DNA of 13,623 nt from Negativicutes bacterium UBA1444 (GTDB lineage Bacteria > Bacillota > Negativicutes > UBA1444). Under the pieces are notes generated by a model that worked only from the letters and a program-made list of their open reading frames with translations, did no database searches and was not told the DNA's origin. This document shows, one piece after another, positions 1 to 6,875 of this stretch (position 1 is the stretch's first letter; each line of letters begins with the position of its first letter). The translations under genes and the position numbers were made by a program. Location of the stretch: contig DCTI01000120.1 in assembly GCA_002329525.1 (NCBI GenBank), positions 2,419-16,041 on the forward strand, in the 5' to 3' direction.

Positions 1-315
1 GTATACGTCAATGCCGTGGGGGGATTCCGGCTGAATGAGCCGGCGGCCGATCTGGCGGTGATGCTTGCCGTTGCCTCCAGTTTCCGAAATTGTGCGGTGG
101 ACCGCTCCCTGGTCGCTCTGGGCGAAGTTGGTCTGACCGGCGAGATCCGCATGGTCCCACGGGTGGTGCAGCGGGCCCGGGAGGCTGCGGGCCTGGGGTT
201 TCAAAAGATAGTGGTCCCCGCGGGCAATCTGCCCGAAATGGCCAAAGAAGCAGTAAATATTGAAGTCATCGGCGTGAAAAGTTTGTCGCAGGCGATGGAG
301 GTGGGGTTGCAATGA
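1..315 (+). CDS. radA: DNA repair protein RadA, C-terminal part (5' end outside window)
   Basis: The frame is open from base 1, so the gene starts upstream; 104 C-terminal residues are present. They match the Lon-protease-like C-terminal domain of RadA/Sms: a VNAVGGFRLNEPAADLAV segment, then GEVGLTGEIRMV, then a final regulatory-looking helix. RadA is a RecA-like ATPase that helps process recombination intermediates by driving branch migration; its zinc finger and ATPase domain lie upstream of the window. In RadA this domain is a structural scaffold that has lost protease activity (family knowledge). The stop codon overlaps the disA start as ATGA at 312-315, so the two genes are very likely translationally coupled, the usual Firmicute arrangement. 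Confidence 0.95.
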   Translation, partial: VYVNAVGGFRLNEPAADLAVMLAVASSFRNCAVDRSLVALGEVGLTGEIRMVPRVVQRAREAAGLGFQKIVVPAGNLPEMAKEAVNIEVIGVKSLSQAMEVGLQ

Positions 316-1397
316 CGTTAATTTCACCGGAAGGGAAATTATGGGATGCCCGCTTTGTCAAGATGCTGAAAAAACTGGCGCCCGGCACGGCGCTGCGCGA
401 AGGCCTGGAAAATATTCTGCGGGCCAAAATGGGGGCGTTGGTGCTGATGGACGATTCGCCGGAAGCGCTGAGCATCGTGGATTGCGGGTTTGCGCTGAAT
501 GCCGACTATACTCCCGCAAATTTTTACGAACTGGCGAAAATGGACGGCGCGCTGATATTGTCCAATGACGGCAAAAAGATCCTTTATGCGAACGCGCAAC
601 TGATTCCCGACCCTGGCATTGCCACGACGGAAACCGGAACACGGCACCGGACCGCCGAACGGGCGGCGAAACAGACCGGCTCCCTGGTGGTGGCGATTTC
701 CCAACGCCGCAACATTATCACCATGTATTTGGGGAATTTGCGCTATACGCTCAAAGATATTACTTTCATTCTGGCCCGGGCCAATCAGGCCCTGCACACA
801 CTGGAACGCTATAAAACGGCTCTGGCCAGAAGCCTGGACAGCCTAACGGTTCTAGAGCTGGAGGATCTGGTCACTTTGAGCGACGTGGCGGATGTGCTGA
901 TCAAAGGTGAGCGGGTGGCCCGCATTGCCGCCGAAATTGAGCAGAATATCATTGAACTGGGCAACGAGGGACGCCTGGTCAGCATGCAGAAGGAAGAAGT
1001 TATGCCCGGCAATGTTGGTATCTGGGATCTGATTCAGGATTATTGCGTGGATGCGGCGCCTGCCACCCATGAAGCAGTGCTCGGGCAACTGCAGGCGCTG
1101 CCGGAGGAGGGCCTGGACCGTTACACAGTTGCCCGCCTGCTCGGTTACGGAATCACCCCCAGCACACTGGACGTACCGGTGATACCCCGTGGATACCGAA
1201 TACTACGACAGATCCCCCGACTGCCCAACTTGGTGGTGGATAATCTGGTGAACCATTTTAAGACCGTTACGCATCTCTATCGGGCCACACCGGCGGAGCT
1301 GGACGACGTGGAGGGCGTGGGCGGCGCCAGGGCCCGGGCGATCCGTGACGGAATCAAACGATTGCGGGAACAGACGATCTTCAACGCACCGGGCTAA
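312..1397 (+). CDS. disA: DNA integrity scanning diadenylate cyclase DisA
   Basis: The 361-residue product matches DisA in length (about 355-360 aa) and architecture. It condenses two ATP into cyclic di-AMP and scans DNA for branched lesions. The N-terminal DAC domain (about residues 10-150) contains the catalytic DGA motif at 78-80 and the GTRHRT motif at 109-114. A helical linker follows. The C-terminus has a helix-hairpin-helix DNA-binding domain, with LDDVEGVGGARARAI near residues 327-341. The ATG overlaps the radA stop, giving a radA-disA operon; RadA is known to partner with DisA in B. subtilis. No plus-strand terminator is visible after the stop, so transcripts may run into the convergent gene at 1484-1879. 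Confidence 0.97.
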   Translation: MTLISPEGKLWDARFVKMLKKLAPGTALREGLENILRAKMGALVLMDDSPEALSIVDCGFALNADYTPANFYELAKMDGALILSNDGKKILYANAQLIPDPGIATTETGTRHRTAERAAKQTGSLVVAISQRRNIITMYLGNLRYTLKDITFILARANQALHTLERYKTALARSLDSLTVLELEDLVTLSDVADVLIKGERVARIAAEIEQNIIELGNEGRLVSMQKEEVMPGNVGIWDLIQDYCVDAAPATHEAVLGQLQALPEEGLDRYTVARLLGYGITPSTLDVPVIPRGYRILRQIPRLPNLVVDNLVNHFKTVTHLYRATPAELDDVEGVGGARARAIRDGIKRLREQTIFNAPG

Positions 1398-1434
1398 CCC
1401 GGCAACTGCCCAGCCGACCGGCTCGTGCCGCCCC

Positions 1435-1467
1435 AAAAACAAAAAAGACGCTGCCCAAAGCAGCGTC
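1435..1467 (-). terminator. Rho-independent terminator of the minus-strand gene
   Basis: Read on the minus strand, an 8-bp perfect stem (GACGCTGC / GCAGCGTC, plus-strand 1447-1454 and 1460-1467, 5-nt loop) is followed by a T-rich run, TTTTTTGTTTTT (plus-strand A-run 1435-1446). It lies 17 nt after the stop of the minus-strand CDS. There is no T-run on the plus-strand side, so it should not terminate disA. Confidence 0.9.
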
Positions 1468-1483
1468 CCGGACAGGAGAACGG

Positions 1484-1879
1484 TCAGGAAAGGTTAAAAA
1501 TGCCAAGAGTACGTACGTTCTTGGTCTCGTGCTGCAGAACGGTCTGCAGATCCAGACCGGTCAGGTTGCACAGAGCAGTCAGATAAAACAACGAATGCCC
1601 CATTTCGTTGATCAGAACATCTCGGCAGTTTTCACATAGCTCGCCGGAGAGATGCGAGGACATAAACGTTTTCAAATTGTTGAATTCGGCGTCGGCGGGG
1701 ATCTTTTGCCGCTCGGCGACGATGGAAATGCAGCCGCATTCGGTCACGGCCTTGGCGACCGCGCGATTGACCCGTGCCGTCGCTTCCTGGTGCTTGGTCA
1801 AAACATCAAGAATACTCCGGTGACGAATTAAATAATCCTCGACAGCCATCTGAAAGTCTGCGCATGATTTTTCCTGCAA
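1484..1879 (-). CDS. Cys-rich small protein of unassigned function, conserved-looking
   Basis: I do not recognise a characterised function. From a TTG start at 1879 the product has 131 residues and looks mostly alpha-helical. It has CGC at 48-50 and CENC at 82-85, plus C6 and C104, which suggests metal binding. The tail (about 91-120, NEMGHSLFYLTALCNLTGLDL) resembles the last helices of MazG-type nucleotide pyrophosphohydrolases, but with H95 where the MazG EXXD motif has an acidic residue. I recall similar Firmicute proteins automatically labelled DUF1573, which is uncertain. The TTG start is chosen because GAGGTG lies 7 nt upstream and a TTGACA/TATAAT promoter precedes it. The same frame is open back to 2089, but that extension crosses the promoter. 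The gene is divergent from carD and has its own terminator. Confidence 0.8.
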   Translation of the reverse strand: MQEKSCADFQMAVEDYLIRHRSILDVLTKHQEATARVNRAVAKAVTECGCISIVAERQKIPADAEFNNLKTFMSSHLSGELCENCRDVLINEMGHSLFYLTALCNLTGLDLQTVLQHETKNVRTLGIFNLS

Positions 1880-1903
1880 TGAACCGCACCTCACTCTGGA
1901 ATA

Positions 1904-1933
1904 ATTATATAAATGTGGACAAACTGTTGTCAA
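1904..1933 (-). promoter_or_regulatory. Sigma-A-type promoter for the minus-strand Cys-rich gene
   Basis: On the minus strand a perfect -35 TTGACA (plus-strand 1928-1933) and a perfect -10 TATAAT (1904-1909) are separated by 18 bp. The predicted transcription start, near 1897, leaves a short leader that contains the GAGGTG ribosome binding site before the TTG start at 1879. This supports the shorter gene model. Confidence 0.85.
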
Positions 1934-1983
1934 GCGGACAGTGACGCCGAAAGCAGCCCTGGTTTTGTTTACAGAATTATTTG

Positions 1984-2013
1984 TTGACATGCGCAGTGTG
2001 AGCGTGTTACAAT
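1984..2013 (+). promoter_or_regulatory. Upstream carD promoter (P1)
   Basis: A perfect -35 TTGACA (1984-1989), an 18-bp spacer and a -10 TACAAT (2008-2013) match sigma-A recognition with one -10 mismatch. It is the upstream member of a tandem pair facing carD. Its -10 ends only 7 bp before the -35 of P2, so the two promoters could interfere with each other. Confidence 0.75.
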
Positions 2014-2020
2014 ACCGATT

Positions 2021-2050
2021 TTGACAAAAAAATAAAATTTGTGCTATAAT
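2021..2050 (+). promoter_or_regulatory. Downstream carD promoter (P2), consensus with extended -10
   Basis: A perfect -35 TTGACA (2021-2026), an 18-bp A/T-rich spacer and a perfect TATAAT (2045-2050) are preceded by TGC, making an extended -10. This is close to an ideal sigma-A promoter. The predicted start near 2057 gives a leader of about 60 nt before the carD ATG. Confidence 0.88.
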
Positions 2051-2053
2051 CTC

Positions 2054-2065
2054 TTTGCGCGCAAA
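2054..2065. promoter_or_regulatory. Perfect 12-bp palindrome at predicted carD start site (possible operator)
   Basis: TTTGCGCGCAAA is its own reverse complement and covers the position where P2 transcription should begin. The location fits a repressor operator. A 12-bp perfect palindrome is expected a few times by chance in a window this size, so position rather than sequence is the main argument. No second copy was noticed at the other promoters. Confidence 0.3.
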
Positions 2066-2117
2066 CAACAAATTGAGGGTGTTGGCCAAATTTTGTTTCG
2101 CCGCTCGGAGGTGTCAC

Positions 2118-2612
2118 ATGCTTGCCGTTGGTGACAAGGTGGTTTATCCCATGCATGGTGCGGGTATCATTGAAGCTGTTGAAGAACACGAGGTCATGGG
2201 GGAACGTCGGGAGTATTTTATCCTGACCATGCCTTGCGGCGGCATGCGGGTCATGATCCCGCTGGACAATGTCGAACATATCGGACTGCGGGAAGTGATC
2301 TGCGAAGCGGAAGTCGACAAGGTCTTCTGCACTTTGCGGACGGCAGTGCCGCAGCCGTGCATCAACTGGAATCGTCGATTCAATCTCAACCTGGCCAAGA
2401 TCAAGAGCGGCAATATCCACGAAGTCGCGGAAGTAGTCCGTAATCTAACGCTGCAGGATCGGGTGAAAAAACTGTCAACCGGCGAACGGCGGTTACTGGA
2501 CACAGCACGTCAGATTCTGGTCAGCGAATTGGTCTTGGTGTGCCGCAAAGATGCCGAGGTGATCGCCAAAAGCTTGGATTCGATTATCGACGAGGGACCA
2601 GTGGGCGTATGA
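2118..2612 (+). CDS. carD: CarD/CdnL-family RNA polymerase-binding regulator
   Basis: The 164-residue product is the usual size for CarD-like regulators. It begins with a CarD/TRCF-type RNA-polymerase interaction domain (about residues 1-65: MLAVGDKVVYPMHGAGIIEA, then a beta-rich stretch with PLDNVEHIGLR). An all-helical C-terminal domain follows, containing WNRRFNLNLAKIKSG and LSTGERRLLDTARQIL. In family members the first domain binds the RNA polymerase beta subunit and the second contacts promoter DNA to stabilise the open complex. The ATG at 2118 is chosen over in-frame codons back to 2055 because GGAGG ends 6 nt upstream and the family starts at this position. Two strong promoters precede it and a terminator ends it, so it is probably monocistronic and well expressed. 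Confidence 0.93.
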   Translation: MLAVGDKVVYPMHGAGIIEAVEEHEVMGERREYFILTMPCGGMRVMIPLDNVEHIGLREVICEAEVDKVFCTLRTAVPQPCINWNRRFNLNLAKIKSGNIHEVAEVVRNLTLQDRVKKLSTGERRLLDTARQILVSELVLVCRKDAEVIAKSLDSIIDEGPVGV

Positions 2613-2626
2613 CGCCCTTTTTTTTT
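2603..2626 (+). terminator. Rho-independent terminator overlapping the carD stop codon
   Basis: GGGCGT (2603-2608) pairs with ACGCCC (2612-2617) around a 3-nt loop, followed by nine T residues (2618-2626). The carD stop codon TGA at 2610-2612 sits in the loop and first base of the 3' arm. The hairpin is therefore partly coding, and terminating ribosomes would cover it. Confidence 0.9.
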
Positions 2627-2667
2627 GGGCCGGGGAAGTTCCCGGACTGCCAAAAACCTGTAGGAAT

Positions 2668-2696
2668 TTGGCAAAGCTTATTATATAATATATAAA
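2668..2696 (+). promoter_or_regulatory. Probable promoter of yacL and downstream genes
   Basis: TTGGCA (2668-2673), a 17-bp spacer and TATAAA (2691-2696) fit a sigma-A promoter, with transcription starting near 2703 just before the ribosome binding site. An alternative -10, TATAAT at 2684-2689, lacks a good -35 at the right distance. The position directly after the carD terminator supports a fresh start of transcription here. Confidence 0.6.
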
Positions 2697-2726
2697 TCAA
2701 TACCAGTTGTGAAAGGAGGTGGAATC

Positions 2727-3830
2727 ATGATCGAAAAAACATTGCGGATTCTGATTTGTATTCTGGCAGGAATCGCGGGACTACTGGCGGCGGATCGCAT
2801 CATTCTGTTGCTGCCGCCGGGAATCTTGCCGGAGTTGTTGCAGGTAGGGATTTTTGGCGTTACCGTCGGAACGGTGATTTTTTTCCTGATTGGTGGATTG
2901 GTCGGAGCGCTGGTTGGTTATGTGATCGCTCCCTGGCTGATCGGTTTTATCTGGCGCTATTCGGTATGGATGGAAGCAAAGTTGCTCAAAATGCCGCTGA
3001 ATGATGTGCTGGCAGGTTTGCTCGGGTTGGGCATCGGTCTTATTATTGCTAATTTATTGGGCGCAGCTTTTGTGCCGGTTCCCTTGGTCGGTCGCTATAT
3101 CCCGATTCTCCTCAGCATTGTGCTCGGATATACAGGGATCAATGTAGCGATCCACAAACGGGAAGAATTGGCGGCGCTTTCTTTCCCCACCTTTTTGGGC
3201 GGTCGGGAGAAGCACCGGGAAAAGACTGCTGCCCAACCGGGGCACTATAAAATTTTGGATACCAGCGTCATTATTGACGGCCGGATCGCCGACATCTGTA
3301 AGAGCGGTTTCATTGAAGGAACTTTGTTGATCCCCGGTTTTGTGCTGGAAGAATTGCAGCACATTGCGGACTCCTCGGATCTGCTCAAGCGAAATCGGGG
3401 ACGGCGCGGACTGGATATCTTGAACCGCATCCAAAAAGAAATGGGCGTGTTTGTCCAGATCGACAATCGCAATTTCGACGATGTGGCGGAAGTCGATGCC
3501 AAGCTGGTACGGCTGGGTCAACTGATCAAGGGGAAAATTCTCACGAATGATTATAACCTCAACAAAGTCGCGGAGTTGCAGGGCGTGACTGTCATGAACA
3601 TCAACGAACTGGCGAATGCGGTCAAACCGGTTGTTCTGCCGGGCGAGGAAATGGTGGTTCATATCGTCAAGGATGGGAAGGAGTCCGGACAAGGCGTGGC
3701 CTATCTGGATGACGGAACCATGATCGTGGTCGACAACGGCAAGAAGCATCTGGGCGACACGATTGAGGTTCTGGTGACGTCGGTCCTGCAAACGGCGGCC
3801 GGACGGATGATCTTCGCCAAACTTAAATAA
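2727..3830 (+). CDS. yacL: Membrane-anchored PIN/TRAM domain protein (YacL family)
   Basis: The 367-residue product has four hydrophobic segments (about residues 7-30, 40-77, 93-118 and 123-141), then a cytoplasmic PIN domain (about 175-295) and a C-terminal TRAM domain (about 305-367). PIN acidic residues are visible: D178 in ILDTS, E208/E209 in [10 protein letters not shown]257 in EVDAKL and D275 in TNDYNL, so a metal-dependent RNase fold is likely intact. TRAM domains bind RNA. The cellular substrate of YacL is not established. The ATG at 2727 is chosen because AAAGGAGGTG lies just upstream; the in-frame GTG at 2709 would precede that site. It occupies the conserved place between disA and ispD, here separated from disA by carD and the minus-strand gene. 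Confidence 0.93.
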   Translation: MIEKTLRILICILAGIAGLLAADRIILLLPPGILPELLQVGIFGVTVGTVIFFLIGGLVGALVGYVIAPWLIGFIWRYSVWMEAKLLKMPLNDVLAGLLGLGIGLIIANLLGAAFVPVPLVGRYIPILLSIVLGYTGINVAIHKREELAALSFPTFLGGREKHREKTAAQPGHYKILDTSVIIDGRIADICKSGFIEGTLLIPGFVLEELQHIADSSDLLKRNRGRRGLDILNRIQKEMGVFVQIDNRNFDDVAEVDAKLVRLGQLIKGKILTNDYNLNKVAELQGVTVMNINELANAVKPVVLPGEEMVVHIVKDGKESGQGVAYLDDGTMIVVDNGKKHLGDTIEVLVTSVLQTAAGRMIFAKLK

Positions 3831-3849
3831 TCGGTTGGAGGTTCGGTTC

Positions 3850-5532
3850 ATGGATTTACCGGCAGGCAGCACATCTACGAATTTTATTCAGAACATTATC
3901 AATGAGGACGCCAAAACCGGCCGGCACGGCCAACGGGTTCACACCCGTTTCCCGCCCGAACCGAATGGCTATCTCCATATCGGCCATGCGAAGTCCATCT
4001 GCCTGAATTTCGGAATTGCCGCCGATAACGGCGGCCTCTGCAATCTGCGGTTCGATGACACGAATCCCAGCAAGGAAGATGTCGAATACGTGGATTCGAT
4101 TCAGGAGGACGTCAAGTGGCTCGGGTTCGACTGGGGCGACCGGATGTTCTATGCGTCGGACTATTTCCCCCAATTATATGAATTTGCCGAACAGTTGATT
4201 CTGATGGGCAAGGCGTATGTTTGCGACCTGAGTGCCCAGGAAATAAGGGAATACCGGGGAACGCTCACCGAACCGGGACGCAACAGTCCCTATCGCGACC
4301 GGTCGGTGGAGGAAAACCTGGACTTGTTCCGCCGAATGAAGGCCGGCGAATTTCCGGATGGCTCCCGCACTTTGCGGGCTAAGATCGACATGGCGTCGCC
4401 TAACATTACCATGCGCGACCCTGTCCTGTATCGGATTTTGCGGGCCACACACCATCGCACGGGCGATACATGGTGCATTTATCCAATGTACGACTATGCC
4501 CATCCCCTCTCCGACGCGATTGAACGGATTACCCACTCCATTTGCACTCTCGAATTCGAGGATCACCGCCCGTTGTACGACTGGTGCGTGGAGACACTGG
4601 AGACCTACCGGCCGCAACAGATCGAGTTTGCCCGGCTGAATCTGACCCACACCGTGATGAGCAAACGTAAGTTGCGGGAATTGGTGGAACAGAAGCTGGT
4701 CAGCGGTTGGGATGACCCCCGCATGCCAACGATTTCCGGACTGCGGCGGCGCGGCTATACGCCGGAAGCGATCCGGGACTTCTGTGAACGGATTGGCGTG
4801 GCCAAAAGCAATAGCTTGGTTGATTATGAACTGTTGGAGCATTGTATCCGGGAGGACCTCAATGCGCGGGCAGCCCGGGCCATGGTAGTGCTGCGGCCGT
4901 TAAAGGTGGTCATTGAAAACTTCCCGGCCGACCGGGTGGAGGAACTGACGGCGGAAAACAATCCGGAGAATCCGGAAATGGGATCGCGCACGGTTCCGTT
5001 CTCACGCGAACTGTACATCGAACAGGATGACTTCATGGAACAGCCGCCGGGAAAATTCTTCCGCCTGGCGCCGGGACGCGAAGTCCGCCTGAAGCATGCT
5101 TATATCATCAAATGCGAAAAAGTGGTCAAGGACCCGCAGAGCGGAGGGATCCGCGAACTGCGCTGTACCTACGATCCCGACTCCAAGAGCGGCGGCGCCA
5201 CCAGCGGCCGCAAAGTCAAGGGAACCCTCCACTGGGTTTCGGCGGCACAGGCCGTACCGGCGGAAGTCCGGCTGTATGACCACCTGTTCCGGGATGAGAC
5301 GGCCGGGGATGTCAACGGGGACGACAGCGGCAACGTTCTGAACCCTGATTCCCTGATCGTGCTGAAACAGGCGATGATGGAACCCGCCTTGACCAATGCC
5401 GCGTCGGGGAGCCGTTATCAGTTCCTGCGTCAGGGATATTTCTGCGTGGATCCGGATTCGCGTCCGGACGCGATGGTGTTCAACCGGATCGTGTCCCTGC
5501 GCGATTCCTGGGCCAAAGCGCAGAACGCCTGA
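3850..5532 (+). CDS. glnS: Glutaminyl-tRNA synthetase
   Basis: The 560-residue product charges tRNA-Gln directly with glutamine. It matches bacterial GlnRS in length (E. coli 554 aa). The class I HIGH motif is at 43-46 within [15 protein letters not shown]. The KMSKS equivalent is VMSKR at 269-273. The GlnRS-specific stretch [19 protein letters not shown] is at 207-225. The C-terminal anticodon-binding beta-barrels follow (about 345-555). There is no YqeY-type C-terminal fusion, unlike some Firmicute GlnRS. ATG 3850 has GGAGG 8 nt upstream and only 19 nt separates it from yacL, so they are probably co-transcribed. GlnRS is patchily distributed in Firmicutes, many of which make Gln-tRNA through GatCAB instead. 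Confidence 0.97.
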   Translation: MDLPAGSTSTNFIQNIINEDAKTGRHGQRVHTRFPPEPNGYLHIGHAKSICLNFGIAADNGGLCNLRFDDTNPSKEDVEYVDSIQEDVKWLGFDWGDRMFYASDYFPQLYEFAEQLILMGKAYVCDLSAQEIREYRGTLTEPGRNSPYRDRSVEENLDLFRRMKAGEFPDGSRTLRAKIDMASPNITMRDPVLYRILRATHHRTGDTWCIYPMYDYAHPLSDAIERITHSICTLEFEDHRPLYDWCVETLETYRPQQIEFARLNLTHTVMSKRKLRELVEQKLVSGWDDPRMPTISGLRRRGYTPEAIRDFCERIGVAKSNSLVDYELLEHCIREDLNARAARAMVVLRPLKVVIENFPADRVEELTAENNPENPEMGSRTVPFSRELYIEQDDFMEQPPGKFFRLAPGREVRLKHAYIIKCEKVVKDPQSGGIRELRCTYDPDSKSGGATSGRKVKGTLHWVSAAQAVPAEVRLYDHLFRDETAGDVNGDDSGNVLNPDSLIVLKQAMMEPALTNAASGSRYQFLRQGYFCVDPDSRPDAMVFNRIVSLRDSWAKAQNA

Positions 5533-5585
5533 TACTACGCCGCAAATCATACAAGGTAATCTAGTCGCCGTTTTTTGCTGAGTCA

Positions 5586-5657
5586 TTCCCGGGCCGTCGA
5601 GAACGGCGAATTTTCCGTTAGGGAACCGATCAAACGCCAAGGCGTTACGGAAAGGAG
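5586..5657 (+). promoter_or_regulatory. Possible structured leader of ispDF that masks its ribosome binding site
   Basis: The 133-nt gap between glnS and ispDF shows no clear promoter or T-tailed terminator but contains complementary segments. TTTCCGT (5612-5618) can pair with ACGGAAA (5647-5653), which includes the start of the AAAGGAG ribosome binding site. The enclosed AACGCC/GGCGTT (5633-5638, 5641-5646) can stack directly onto that helix. TTCCC (5586-5590) could pair with GGGAA (5621-5625). A translational control role is inference only; no known riboswitch or T-box core was recognised. Confidence 0.25.
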
Positions 5658-5665
5658 CCTGACTG

Positions 5666-6844
5666 ATGACAGCGGATGCTCCGACAATCGCGGCAATAAT
5701 TGCCGCGGCCGGGAGTTCCTCCCGGATGGGGGCAGGCATTGATAAACAGTTCGTACCGGTGGGTGGCAAACCACTACTGTGGCATTCTTTGCGGCAGTTT
5801 GCCGAATTGCCGGGTGTCCGCCAGATATTGGTGACGGTTTCAGCGGCCAATGCGGACCGGGTGGCGCAGTTGGTCAAGGACACGGTCGGCGATGTCCCCT
5901 GGCAGGTAGTGCGGGGAGGTTCGGAACGGCAATTTTCCGTACTGAACGCATTGCGGCGGCTGGAACCGTCGATCGACATTGTGCTGGTTCATGATGGAGC
6001 GCGTCCGTTTGCGGAGCCGGCGGCGATCCGCCAATCGGTGGAAACCGCGGTACGATTCGGGGCGGCCGTGGTCGCCGTGCCGGTGAAGGATACCATCAAA
6101 GTGGCCGACGAAACCTTGACGGTGAAACAAACCCTGGATCGCAGCACGTTGTGGCAGATTCAGACCCCGCAGACCTTTCGGCACGAATTGCTGCTAGATG
6201 CACATGAACGGGCCGCCGCCGCCGGGGTGGTCGCCACTGACGATGCAGCGCTGGTGGAATGGGCCGGCGGAACCGTACGCCTGGTCCGGGGCAGTTACTA
6301 TAATTTCAAGGTAACCACGCCGGAAGACCTGGTGTTGGCGGAGGCGGTCGCGGCGGAGAAAGGAGAACGGACCATGCCCAGGGTGGGAATCGGCTATGAT
6401 GTTCATCGGTTTGTGGCAGGTCGTTCCCTGATGTTGGGGGGAGTCTGCGTCCCCTACGAATTGGGCCTGGAGGGCCATTCCGACGCCGACGTCCTGTTAC
6501 ATGCAATTTCGGACGCGTTGCTGGGGGCGGCGGGCTTGGGGGACATTGGCCGCCATTTTCCCGATACCGACCCGAAATATAAAGGAATATCCAGTTTGAT
6601 CCTGCTGGCCGAAGTTCGCGACAAACTACGAAACGCCGGATTGGCGGTGTATAATGTGGACGCGGTGATCGAGGCCCAGGAACCGAAAATGGCGCCGTTC
6701 ATTTCCGCCATGAATGAAAGGATTGCCGAAACTCTTGAAATTGACTGCGGCCGAGTCAATGTGAAAGCGACGACCACGGAACGATTGGGGTTCGTTGGCC
6801 GCAAGGAAGGAATCGCCGCCCAGGCAGTCGCCATGGTCGGCTGA
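5666..6844 (+). CDS. ispDF: Bifunctional IspD-IspF (MEP pathway cytidylyltransferase / cyclodiphosphate synthase)
   Basis: A single 392-residue frame joins two MEP-pathway enzymes for isoprenoid precursors. IspD (about residues 6-232) turns MEP plus CTP into CDP-ME. It shows the nucleotide-binding [10 protein letters not shown] (13-22) with R20 and K27, VHDGARPF (108-115), the DR pair at 158-159, and K215 in NFKVTTPED. IspF (about 237-392) cyclises CDP-ME 2-phosphate. It shows GIGYDVHRF with metal ligands D245 and H247, [18 protein letters not shown] with H279, and a C-terminal [21 protein letters not shown]. The linker is only a few residues. An ATG at residue 237 (base 6374) has its own AAAGGAG, so free IspF may also be made. 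The main ATG has AAAGGAG 8 nt upstream. IspE, the step between, is not in the window. Confidence 0.95.
   Translation: MTADAPTIAAIIAAAGSSSRMGAGIDKQFVPVGGKPLLWHSLRQFAELPGVRQILVTVSAANADRVAQLVKDTVGDVPWQVVRGGSERQFSVLNALRRLEPSIDIVLVHDGARPFAEPAAIRQSVETAVRFGAAVVAVPVKDTIKVADETLTVKQTLDRSTLWQIQTPQTFRHELLLDAHERAAAAGVVATDDAALVEWAGGTVRLVRGSYYNFKVTTPEDLVLAEAVAAEKGERTMPRVGIGYDVHRFVAGRSLMLGGVCVPYELGLEGHSDADVLLHAISDALLGAAGLGDIGRHFPDTDPKYKGISSLILLAEVRDKLRNAGLAVYNVDAVIEAQEPKMAPFISAMNERIAETLEIDCGRVNVKATTTERLGFVGRKEGIAAQAVAMVG
6359..6376 (+). promoter_or_regulatory. Internal ribosome binding site and ATG for free IspF
   Basis: AAAGGAG (6359-6365) lies 8 nt before an in-frame ATG (6374-6376) exactly where the IspF domain begins ([13 protein letters not shown]). 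Sequence and spacing are as good as at the true gene starts in this window. It is either a functional internal start or a relic of an ancestral separate ispF. Confidence 0.5.
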
Positions 6845-6875
6845 TCAGCGTAAACACAAGAACCAGGAAAGTTGG

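Noticed and set aside
1880..2089. N-terminal extension of the minus-strand Cys-rich protein to 2089
   Set aside because: The extra codons run through the perfect TTGACA/TATAAT promoter of the gene and through the carD promoters. The TTG at 1879 has a good ribosome binding site.
5533..5665. T-box riboswitch upstream of ispDF/gltX
   Set aside because: No GGGTGG-type T-box core and no adjacent terminator-antiterminator pair with a T-run could be found.
5002..5979. Minus-strand frame of 325 codons across the glnS-ispDF gap
   Set aside because: Most of it is antisense to GlnRS and IspD. No motif or promoter was seen, and the gap portion is better explained as a leader region.
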